Shown here: in pieces, positions 41,627 to 48,098 of the stretch
Layout: each line of letters begins with the position of its first letter
Numbering within the stretch: position 1 is the first letter of the stretch
Source of the DNA: Bacillota bacterium
GTDB lineage: Bacteria; Bacillota; Clostridia; Oscillospirales; Ruminococcaceae
Length of the DNA stretch: 64,000 nt
Assembly (NCBI GenBank): GCA_023396225.1
Contig: JAEWWT010000027.1
Span: 124,001-188,000, forward strand
Direction: 5' to 3'
Notes under the pieces: generated by a model
The model's database searches: none
Seen by the model: the letters and a program-made list of their open reading frames with translations, nothing else
Told to the model about the DNA's origin: nothing
Program-made: the position numbers and the translations under genes

Positions 41627-43237
41627 ATGAAGCAAAGAATACATATTAATCAAGTAGGATATATTTGCTACAAGCGAAAAACAGCAGCTTATGTCGGAAA
41701 TCTGAATTCTTTTGCAGTAATTAATGCAAAAACGCAGAGGGTGCTGTGTTCTGGAACTCTTTCCAAGCCTGTTCTTGATAAAGCTTCCGGAGATATGGTC
41801 AGAATAGCTGATTTCTCTTCATTCAATATGTCCGGAAAGTATTATATAAAAATTGGCATTAAGAAATCATTTGTTTTTGAAATTTCTGAAAAGCCATATG
41901 TTAATGTGAAAAATTTACTTATCAAAGGTTTGTATTATAATCGCTGCGGATGTGCATTAAACAACAAAAATGAAGAATATCCTGCAAATATGTGCCACTG
42001 TGATGTTATACCGTTGCTTAATTCAACTTTACATAAAATTGATGTTTCAGGTGGTTGGCATGATTCAGGAAACTATGGCAGATATGTTCCGCCTGCTTGC
42101 CTTGCACTTGGATATCTCTTAAATGCTTTTAGACTTTTTCCTGAAAGTTTTGGGGATTCGGCAGGGATTGTTTCGGAAACTACTGACTTGCCTGATGTTC
42201 TTGCAGAGGCAAAGGTTGAACTTGACTGGCTTTTGAAAATGCAGGCTAAGGACGGTGGAGTTTATCACAAGGTTGCGCCGCTCAATGCATTTGAATTTAC
42301 TTCTCCTAATGAAGATAAAAGTCAGCATTATGTATTCCCTAAGTCACATCATGCAACGGCAGACTTCACGGCATGTACTGCTCTTGCGGCATCTGTTTTC
42401 AAGAATTATGATAATGGATATGCTGAAAAGCTGAAAAGCGCTGCTGTGAACTCGTGGATATGGCTGATGAACAATCCGACATTTGTGAAGTTTGAAAATC
42501 CTCCGTCAACTCATGTAAATACTGCTGGCGACTTTGTTGATGATGATATTAGGGACGACATGCTTTGGGCAAGTTGTGAGCTTTATGGTATGACTGGTGA
42601 TGATTTCTTTGTTGAAAAAATACTGGAGCTTTACAAGCAGGTTAATCTTACAGGCTTTTCAAACTGTCATATTGGTGGGTTCGCATCACTTGCATATTTG
42701 CATTGTAACCGTGAAAGAAATGCAAAGGTTATGTCTGCAATAAATACAAGCTTCCGTGTTGCCGCAGATAATATAGACTCGCTTGCAAAATCAAATCCGT
42801 ACTTTATTTCAAAGGGATATACTGATTATGTTCTTGGCAGCAACCTTAAATCAATGAGGGACTGCATTGTTCTTATCATTGCAAACCGACTTCTCGGAAA
42901 CGATGACTATATTGATACAGTTGTTGAACAGTTTAATTACATATTGGGAAAGAATTGTATGGGTATGTGCTTTATTACAGGCATTGGCGCTAATTCAGTC
43001 GTGCATCCTCATCACAGACCGTCAATGACATCATATCAGCATAAACCTGTTCCGGGACTGCTTGTTGGTGGACCTAATTCTGAAAGAAAAGACGAGTATG
43101 CAAAATGGAGCATTCCGCAGGATACTCCTCCTGCAAGATGTTATGAAGACTGTGATATGAGTTTTTCAACGAATGAGCCGGCTATATATAACAACGGTGC
43201 GGCTATATTTGTAGAAGCTTTTTTGGAAACATTGTAA
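41627..43237 (+). CDS. Glycoside hydrolase family 9, no signal peptide
   Basis: 536 residues from the ATG at 41627; the ATG at 41609 lies ahead of the SD GAAAGAGG. An N-terminal Ig-like (CelD_N) domain starting INQVGY (about 5-85) precedes the GH9 barrel (about 100-536). The catalytic features are VSGGWHDSGNYGRYV (Asp pair), PHHRPS and, near the end, STNEPAIYNNGA (acid/base Glu). No signal peptide, dockerin or CBM is present, so it probably degrades imported cello-oligosaccharides or related beta-glycosides in the cytoplasm. Monocistronic. Confidence 0.92.
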   Translation: MKQRIHINQVGYICYKRKTAAYVGNLNSFAVINAKTQRVLCSGTLSKPVLDKASGDMVRIADFSSFNMSGKYYIKIGIKKSFVFEISEKPYVNVKNLLIKGLYYNRCGCALNNKNEEYPANMCHCDVIPLLNSTLHKIDVSGGWHDSGNYGRYVPPACLALGYLLNAFRLFPESFGDSAGIVSETTDLPDVLAEAKVELDWLLKMQAKDGGVYHKVAPLNAFEFTSPNEDKSQHYVFPKSHHATADFTACTALAASVFKNYDNGYAEKLKSAAVNSWIWLMNNPTFVKFENPPSTHVNTAGDFVDDDIRDDMLWASCELYGMTGDDFFVEKILELYKQVNLTGFSNCHIGGFASLAYLHCNRERNAKVMSAINTSFRVAADNIDSLAKSNPYFISKGYTDYVLGSNLKSMRDCIVLIIANRLLGNDDYIDTVVEQFNYILGKNCMGMCFITGIGANSVVHPHHRPSMTSYQHKPVPGLLVGGPNSERKDEYAKWSIPQDTPPARCYEDCDMSFSTNEPAIYNNGAAIFVEAFLETL

Positions 43238-43257
43238 AATTAATAATTCAGCATTTT

Positions 43258-43292
43258 GCGTCGGTAATGTAATAAAACATTACCGACGCTTT
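43258..43292 (+). terminator. Terminator of the GH9 gene
   Basis: A 13-bp stem GCGTCGGTAATGT/ACATTACCGACGC followed by TTT. Confidence 0.85.
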
Positions 43293-43316
43293 ACGGTATA
43301 TTTTCATACATTTTGG

Positions 43317-43345
43317 TTGACAATAAAAATAATGTGTATTATAAT
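43317..43345 (+). promoter_or_regulatory. Promoter of the MNT/HEPN pair
   Basis: TTGACA (43317-43322), 17-base spacer, TATAAT (43340-43345): full consensus. It rules out the part of the open frame upstream of about 43352. Confidence 0.88.
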
Positions 43346-43414
43346 ATAAAAAAACAAATGTGTTTTAATGCGTCGGAAAGGGGACATGCTTCTAAAAGAG
43401 GCATAAATACTGCT

Positions 43415-43726
43415 ATGGAAAATAATCCTATAATCAGACAAATGGCAGATGATATTATTAAAATCTGCTCACCGTTTCAAATTTTTCTTGTTTCTAGCAA
43501 AACAGATAAAAAGGGTGAACTTACATCTTTCAAGCTGTGTATTATCGTTGCAGACAGTTATACACCTTCTGTTCTTGAAACGGACATTCTTGTAAATACT
43601 GATTGTCCTGTTCCTTGTGATATTCTGGTATACAATGTCACTGAATGGAATGATATTGTTCAGGATGACTGCTCCTTTGCATATAAGGTAGATAATGCGG
43701 GGGTACTTATTTATGAGCAGAGCTAA
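43415..43726 (+). CDS. Degenerate MNT-type nucleotidyltransferase
   Basis: 103 residues from the ATG at 43415. The fold pattern is that of minimal nucleotidyltransferases: PFQIFLVSSKTDKKGELTSF, then a central strand (KLCIIVAD) and a C-terminal WNDIVQDDCSFAYKVDNAGV. The catalytic GS-x10-DxD signature is lost: GS reads SS and the aspartates are absent, so it is probably inactive. It partners the overlapping HEPN gene; active MNT antitoxins AMPylate HEPN toxins. Its SD is weak (AAGAGG 13 bases upstream). Confidence 0.7.
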   Translation: MENNPIIRQMADDIIKICSPFQIFLVSSKTDKKGELTSFKLCIIVADSYTPSVLETDILVNTDCPVPCDILVYNVTEWNDIVQDDCSFAYKVDNAGVLIYEQS

Positions 43727-44150
43727 TCATAACACCGACAGTAAAAGATATTATGACTGGATATTCCATGCGTATCAAGACAGGCTTGCTGCGCAGGTAC
43801 TTATGGACGATGAAAGGTTGTACAGCGTTGCAGCTTTCCATTGTCAGCAATGCATAGAAAAAGGTCTGAAGGGCTTTCTGCTGTTTAAGAACAGGAAGCA
43901 ATTCGACGGACATAACCTTACATGGCTTTGCAAACAGGCATCGCTTATGGATCAGAGCTTTACAAAGTGGATTACCAAGAGTGCACTTCTCAACAGGTAC
44001 TACATTGAAACAAGATACCCTGCTGACATCCCGATGGATATTGACAAGGAAACCATTGATGATGTTATGGAAGCCACTACAGAAATGCTTGACTTTATCT
44101 GTGAGCTTATAAAGTTTGATATTAATAGTTATCATAAGAAAAAGAGATAA
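43713..44150 (+). CDS. HEPN-domain protein
   Basis: 145 residues from the ATG at 43713 (SD GGGGG nine bases upstream), overlapping the MNT stop by 14 bp, so the two are translationally coupled. An all-helical domain with VAAFHCQQCIEKGLKGFLLF (about 38-57) and LNRYYIETRYPADIP (about 100-115) is typical of HEPN proteins that pair with nucleotidyltransferases. The RNase motif R-x4-6-H is not evident, so a toxin role is doubtful; nucleotide or ligand binding is the alternative. Confidence 0.82.
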   Translation: MSRANHNTDSKRYYDWIFHAYQDRLAAQVLMDDERLYSVAAFHCQQCIEKGLKGFLLFKNRKQFDGHNLTWLCKQASLMDQSFTKWITKSALLNRYYIETRYPADIPMDIDKETIDDVMEATTEMLDFICELIKFDINSYHKKKR

Positions 44151-44169
44151 TATTATTATGTAAAGACAA

Positions 44170-44196
44170 AAGGCACTTGCATTATGCTTGTGCCTT
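44170..44196. terminator. Bidirectional terminator
   Basis: Stem AAGGCAC/GTGCCTT between the HEPN gene and the convergent membrane gene. Confidence 0.7.
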
Positions 44197-44208
44197 CTTA
44201 ATTTATAT

Positions 44209-44610
44209 TTAAGCATGTACTGTTCTGGGTCTGAACAATTTGCCGAGAAATCTGCATAGAAACACAGCTGGTATTGTAATGAAGTACCATGCCATAGAAA
44301 ACATAAGACATACCTGCCCAAATAGATTCATATATAAGTCTGAATAGTCCCATACGTTCCAGCCAAGCCATAGGTTTACTATACAGCCTGTGACAAATTC
44401 AAGAGCTGTTATTGTAAATGCACCGAAAAGGCACTTGCGGAAAATAGATGTGTCCGGATGGGTTGTGAAATGTCTGTACATTATTAAGAGGCACAAACCG
44501 CCGAGTATTGCCATTGACCAGTGGGTATATCCTCTGTAAATTATCTCTATAATAGAATAGAGAAATGCTCCAATTAAAAAAACTAAAGAGTGTTCTTTGA
44601 ACTTTATCAT
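44209..44610 (-). CDS. Membrane protein, ABC_trans_CmpB-like
   Basis: 133 residues from the ATG at 44610 (MIKFKEHS), or 137 from 44622, which adds MIIN from the repeat. About four spans. The pattern GYTHWSMAILGGLCLLI followed by GCIVNLWLGWNVWDYSD and NLFGQVCL matches the ABC_trans_CmpB (type IV ABC transporter-like) family of Clostridia membrane proteins. Function unknown. Translation signals come from the repeat: SD GAGGAGG, then a hairpin, then the start. Confidence 0.75.
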   Translation of the reverse strand: MIKFKEHSLVFLIGAFLYSIIEIIYRGYTHWSMAILGGLCLLIMYRHFTTHPDTSIFRKCLFGAFTITALEFVTGCIVNLWLGWNVWDYSDLYMNLFGQVCLMFSMAWYFITIPAVFLCRFLGKLFRPRTVHA

Positions 44611-44724
44611 ATTTATGATCATGCTTCCATAGGAAGCATGCCTCCTCTTTTTGATGTTTTGTGTTTTTCAAACTGACGTTTGAAAAACACAAAACTCGTA
44701 GTTTGAAAGATTTATCTTTCAAAC
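44608..44724 (-). repeat. Start-codon-associated structured repeat, copy 3 (membrane gene)
   Basis: In minus orientation: the 24-nt palindrome (44701-44724), a perfect 18-bp hairpin GTTTTGTGTTTTTCAAAC with its complement (no TATGC branch), ACATCAAAAAGAGGAGG, an extra hairpin GCATGCTTCC/GGAAGCATG, then ATG-ATC-ATA-AAT-ATG. AACGGGAAAAAA precedes it. The extra hairpin would shorten the effective SD-to-44610 distance to about nine bases. Confidence 0.85.
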
Positions 44725-44858
44725 TTTTTTCCCGTTAAAATTGTAAGTTTTTAATATTATTTGAGAGGGTATATGTGATATACTTATGTATTTAATGACA
44801 TAAGTTCAAATATTATCTATTACAGGAATGATATGCTATAAAAATATATTTTTAGCTC

Positions 44859-44916
44859 TTGACAAGGTAACGCAAATGATGTATAATATGTAAAGTATTT
44901 TTGCTTTACATATTAT
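44859..44916 (+). promoter_or_regulatory. Promoter of ylxM-ffh with overlapping inverted repeat
   Basis: TTGACA (44859-44864), 17-base spacer, TATAAT (44882-44887). A perfect 13-bp inverted repeat, ATAATATGTAAAG (44883-44895)/CTTTACATATTAT (44904-44916), covers the -10 element and start site. It could be a repressor operator or a 5' hairpin ahead of the SD GGAGGTG. No other gene lies in 44725-44931. Confidence 0.8.
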
Positions 44917-44931
44917 TTTGGAGGTGTCAGT

Positions 44932-45306
44932 GTGGATATTGAAAAGGATCTGCAGATCTCTGTGCTTCTTGATTTTTATTCTGAAATGCTGACAGACAAG
45001 CAGAAGGATGTTATTGACTTGTATTACAATGAGGACTTGTCACTTTCCGAGATTGCAGAGCATGAAAATATTACAAGGCAAGGCGTCCGTGACAGTATAA
45101 AGCGTGGGGAACAAACCTTGTTTGATATGGAGAATAAACTCCATATTGCTGAAAAAGCAAAGAAATTCTACAAGATTATTGAAGAAGTCGGGGAGTTTGC
45201 TGCCGGTATCAAGGAGGAAGGTTCGCTGTACGGAAATCCAAAGGGAATCGTAAAGCGTGCCGAGTATCTTATGAAACTTGCAGAGGAAAACAAGGATCTT
45301 TTTTGA
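44932..45306 (+). CDS. ylxM: YlxM/p13-like DNA-binding protein of the SRP operon
   Basis: 124 residues from GTG 44932 (SD TGGAGGTG). A sigma-70 region-4-like helix-turn-helix spans about 20-65: LTDKQKDVIDLYYNEDLSLS, then IAEHENITRQGVRDSIKR. This is the UPF0122/YlxM family, which sits next to ffh in most Bacillota and stimulates the SRP GTPase cycle in Streptococcus. The ffh gene follows after 38 bp. Confidence 0.92.
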   Translation: MDIEKDLQISVLLDFYSEMLTDKQKDVIDLYYNEDLSLSEIAEHENITRQGVRDSIKRGEQTLFDMENKLHIAEKAKKFYKIIEEVGEFAAGIKEEGSLYGNPKGIVKRAEYLMKLAEENKDLF

Positions 45307-45344
45307 TAATGTGACGATATTAATTCATAAAAAGGGTGGTTGCT

Positions 45345-46718
45345 GTGGCTTTTGAAGGATTATCCGAAAAACTGAATGCTGTGTTCAAGCGCCTCAAAGG
45401 CAGAGGTAAACTCAGCGAAGCCGATGTAAAAGAGGCAATGAGGGAAGTAAGGCTTGCCCTTCTTGAAGCTGACGTAAACTATAAGGTTGCAAAGCAGTTT
45501 GTTGCAAGTGTTTCTGAAAGAGCTGTTGGTGAAGAGGTGCTTTCAAGCCTGACACCCGGACAGCAGGTTATCAAGATTGTTAACGAGGGGCTTGTTTCGC
45601 TCATGGGCGGACACAACTCCAAAATAAATATACCTAACAAGCCGCCATGTATTATCATGATGTGCGGACTTCAGGGATCTGGTAAGACTACCCATGCCGC
45701 AAAGCTTGCAAAGTTCTTTAAGGATCAGGGAAAAAGGCCATTGCTTGTTGCCTGTGACGTTTATCGTCCTGCTGCTATCAATCAGCTTCAGGTCGTAGCG
45801 GAAAAGGCAGGAGTAAAAGTATTTGAAATGGGACAGATTAATCCTGTTACCATTGCAAAGGAAGCTGTTAGGCATGCCAAGGATTACGGAAATGATATTG
45901 TAATCCTCGATACAGCTGGTCGTCTTCATATTGATGAAGACCTCATGAATGAGCTGAAAATGATTAAGGCTGAAACTCAGCCACATGAAATTATGCTTGT
46001 TGTCGATGCTATGACAGGTCAGGACTCCGTTAATGTTGCTCAGGCGTTTGATGACGCTCTCGGCATTGACAGTGTTCTTATGTCAAAGCTTGATTCAGAT
46101 ACAAGAGGCGGTGCGGCTTTGTCCGTACTTTCCGTTACAGGTAAACCTATCAAGTTCGTCGGAATGGGTGAAAAGCTTGATGATTTTGAGCAGTTCCATC
46201 CTGAAAGAATGGCTTCAAGAATTCTAGGAATGGGTGATGTTCTTACTCTTATTGAGAAGGCACAGACAACTTTTGATGAGGATAACTCAAAGAAACTTGC
46301 AGAAAAACTCAAGGGTAACTCCTTTGACCTTGACGATTTGCTTGCCCAGATGAAGCAGATTCAGAAAATGGGTCCGCTAAAGCAGATTATGGGTATGCTC
46401 CCTGGCGTTGGCGATAAAATAAAAGATGTTGATGTTGACGATAATCAGCTCAAGAGGATTGAAGCGATAATTACTTCTATGACACCGTCAGAAAGAGCGA
46501 AGCCTTCAATTGTAAATCCGCAGAGAAAACGCCGTATTGCCGCAGGAAGCGGAAATACCGTTGCAGATGTAAACAGACTGCTCAAGCAGTTTGAAGAAAT
46601 GCAGAAATTAATGAAGCAGTTTGGTGTTATGGGTAAAAACAGCAAGGGTAAGAAAAACAAGCTCAGACTTCCTCCTGGAATGATGGGCGGTGGCGGATTT
46701 CCTGGAATGCCTATGTAA
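45345..46718 (+). CDS. ffh: Signal recognition particle protein Ffh
   Basis: 457 residues from GTG 45345 (MAFEGLSEKL); SD AAAGGGTGG. N domain (1-90), GTPase G domain with GLQGSGKTTHAAK (about 106), DVYRPAAINQL, DTAGRLH and SKLDSDTRGG, then a Met-rich M domain (about 325-457) ending MMGGGGFPGMPM. It binds 4.5S/6S RNA and signal sequences and docks to FtsY for cotranslational secretion. The SRP RNA gene was not seen in the window. Confidence 0.97.
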   Translation: MAFEGLSEKLNAVFKRLKGRGKLSEADVKEAMREVRLALLEADVNYKVAKQFVASVSERAVGEEVLSSLTPGQQVIKIVNEGLVSLMGGHNSKINIPNKPPCIIMMCGLQGSGKTTHAAKLAKFFKDQGKRPLLVACDVYRPAAINQLQVVAEKAGVKVFEMGQINPVTIAKEAVRHAKDYGNDIVILDTAGRLHIDEDLMNELKMIKAETQPHEIMLVVDAMTGQDSVNVAQAFDDALGIDSVLMSKLDSDTRGGAALSVLSVTGKPIKFVGMGEKLDDFEQFHPERMASRILGMGDVLTLIEKAQTTFDEDNSKKLAEKLKGNSFDLDDLLAQMKQIQKMGPLKQIMGMLPGVGDKIKDVDVDDNQLKRIEAIITSMTPSERAKPSIVNPQRKRRIAAGSGNTVADVNRLLKQFEEMQKLMKQFGVMGKNSKGKKNKLRLPPGMMGGGGFPGMPM

Positions 46719-46757
46719 TCAGGCAGAGTGGAAGTAATTTAATAGAAAAGGTGACAA

Positions 46758-46970
46758 ATGGATCTTTCTCATAATAACACTATTTTATGGTCTGTAGTTT
46801 TTATTTTGGTAGGTGTTTTGCACTTGTCATCAACATTGCTACAGGTGATAAAAGGCGAAAGACATAAGAAGACTCGTTCATACCTTTATGATATAATAGT
46901 CAGTTTGATACTGATACTGTGTGGGATTCTGGCTTTAATGGGAATAGGAAGTTTTGTTCCTGCTGATTAA
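46758..46970 (+). CDS. Small two-span membrane protein
   Basis: 70 residues. Two hydrophobic segments (about 9-29 and 44-65) flank a basic loop, GERHKKTRSY. SD AAAAGGTG precedes the ATG. Similar in size and layout to the next gene but not clearly homologous. It lies inside the ffh-rpsP interval, an unusual position. No family recognised. Confidence 0.6.
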   Translation: MDLSHNNTILWSVVFILVGVLHLSSTLLQVIKGERHKKTRSYLYDIIVSLILILCGILALMGIGSFVPAD

Positions 46971-47009
46971 TTATAATAGAGGAGGTACACTTCTTAACGA
47001 AGTAACATC

Positions 47010-47231
47010 ATGGAAACACGTAGCTTAATTTTAATTATACTTTCTATTTTAGCAGGAGCATTTTCGCTGTTGGGTGCAATATTTGATTGGGACTTTTTCT
47101 TTAATAGCTATAAAGCAAGAAGAATGGTGAATTTAATTGGAAGAACCGCTGCAAGAATTTTTTATGCAATTGTCGGTATATTTCTAATTGGTCTTGGCAT
47201 TTGTGTTGCTTTGAGTATAATACAATATTAG
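47010..47231 (+). CDS. Small two-span membrane protein (Imm17-like)
   Basis: 73 residues with spans at about 5-25 and 47-70. AIFDWDFFFNSYKARRMVNL, then GRTAARIFYAIVGIFLIGLGI, resembles the Imm17 family as I recall it, though no toxin is adjacent. The SD GAGGAGGT is 23 bases from the ATG; a hairpin ACTTC-TTAAC-GAAGT (46989-47003) lies between them and would bring the two close together. The bases up to rpsP carry several TTAACG/CGTTAA words. Confidence 0.62.
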   Translation: METRSLILIILSILAGAFSLLGAIFDWDFFFNSYKARRMVNLIGRTAARIFYAIVGIFLIGLGICVALSIIQY

Positions 47232-47319
47232 CAGTTAGCGTTAGCGTCAATATTTAACGCTTGTTAAGAATTAACGCTTAACGTTAATATATAAAGTAAT
47301 TATTCGGAGGTGAATATAC

Positions 47320-47562
47320 ATGGCAGTTAAAATCAGACTCAGAAGAATGGGTGCAAAGAAGGCTCCTTTCTATCGTATAGTTGTTGCTGATTCAAGATAT
47401 CCTAGAAACGGCAGATTTATCGAAGAAATCGGCTACTATGATTCCACAAAGGAACCATCAGTTGTAAGCATCGATGCTGAAAAGGCTAAGAAGTGGATGG
47501 CTAACGGCGCTCAGCCAACAGACACAGTTAAGAGACTTTTTGACAAGAATGGCGTTAAGTAA
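47320..47562 (+). CDS. rpsP: 30S ribosomal protein S16
   Basis: 80 residues, with the S16 signature MAVKIRLRRMGAKKAPFYRI and RNGRFIEEIGYYD. It belongs to the 5' domain of the 30S subunit. SD CGGAGGTG. The order rpsP-khpA-rimM-trmD is standard for Bacillota, although a repeat copy and a TPR gene interrupt it here. Confidence 0.97.
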   Translation: MAVKIRLRRMGAKKAPFYRIVVADSRYPRNGRFIEEIGYYDSTKEPSVVSIDAEKAKKWMANGAQPTDTVKRLFDKNGVK

Positions 47563-47621
47563 TTTTTTAACCCCTTCATCTTATGAGGACACCTTTTATA
47601 GGTGTCCGTATCAGGTGAAAA

Positions 47622-47711
47622 GTTTGAAAGATAAATCTTTCAAACTCTGAGTTTTGTGCTTTTCAAATTTACACAAAACATCGTTTCCGCAAAAGTATGG
47701 TCATAAATATG
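47622..47711 (+). repeat. Start-codon-associated structured repeat, copy 4 (decayed, with mini-ORF)
   Basis: The palindrome (47622-47645) and GTTTTGTG...ACACAAAAC stem are kept, while the inner hairpin is reduced to TTTTCAAATTT. It ends AAAGT-ATG-GTC-ATA-AAT-ATG, which opens only MVINMKLSK and a stop (47697-47726). CAGGTGAAAA precedes it. It lies between rpsP and khpA; the hairpin GGACACC/GGTGTCC (47587-47607) is just upstream. The gene it once fed appears to be gone. Confidence 0.8.
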
Positions 47712-47733
47712 AAATTAAGTAAATAAACAACAA

Positions 47734-47776
47734 AGCAAAGCTACTTGATCCGTTTCCAGATAAGGCTTTGCTATTT
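47734..47776 (+). terminator. Possible terminator or attenuator
   Basis: Stem AGCAAAGC/GCTTTGCT with a long loop and ATTTTC after it, between rpsP and khpA. Likely to be partial, since the downstream genes belong to the same conserved operon. Confidence 0.5.
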
Positions 47777-47806
47777 TCATAATAACGGAATGGAGTTGTG
47801 AGATAA

Positions 47807-48040
47807 ATGGAAGATCTTTTAAAGACTATCGTATCCGGTCTTGTAGAGGATAAGGATGCTATTTCTGTTGATATCAGCGAACCTGACGCAGAGGGCGTAA
47901 TTGTTTATCATCTTCATGTTGCACAGGATGATATGGGACGTGTAATCGGCAAGCAGGGAAGGATTGCTAAGGCAATCAGAACTGTTATGCGTGCAGGAGC
48001 AGGTAGAGTAAACCAGAAAATAATGGTTGAAATAGACTAA
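47807..48040 (+). CDS. khpA: KH-domain RNA-binding protein KhpA
   Basis: 77 residues, a single KH domain with the GxxG loop as VIGKQGRIAKAIRTVM. KhpA (YlqC) forms a heterodimer with KhpB/Jag and affects cell division and RNA binding in Bacillota. The position between rpsP and rimM is standard. It ends at a terminator (48048-48072). Confidence 0.93.
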   Translation: MEDLLKTIVSGLVEDKDAISVDISEPDAEGVIVYHLHVAQDDMGRVIGKQGRIAKAIRTVMRAGAGRVNQKIMVEID

Positions 48041-48047
48041 ATAATTT

Positions 48048-48072
48048 AAAACCCGCTTTTGCGGGTTTTGTG
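48048..48072 (+). terminator. Terminator after khpA
   Basis: Stem AAAACCCGC/GCGGGTTTT with a T-run. Confidence 0.85.
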
Positions 48073-48098
48073 GTTTATTGACGGGAGGGTATGACGGA

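Noticed and set aside
11562..43237. Cellulosome or amylosome modules (dockerin/cohesin) on the carbohydrate enzymes and surface proteins
   Set aside because: No dockerin calcium-loop repeats were visible in the pullulanase, GH5-like or GH9 proteins, and the surface proteins do not show a cohesin pattern I can recognise.
44725..44931. SRP RNA gene near ffh
   Set aside because: The conserved GGAA tetraloop hairpin with its asymmetric loop was not found.
47231..47319. TTAACG/CGTTAA words before rpsP as an operator array
   Set aside because: Spacing is irregular and the words are short; no consistent dyad or period was found.
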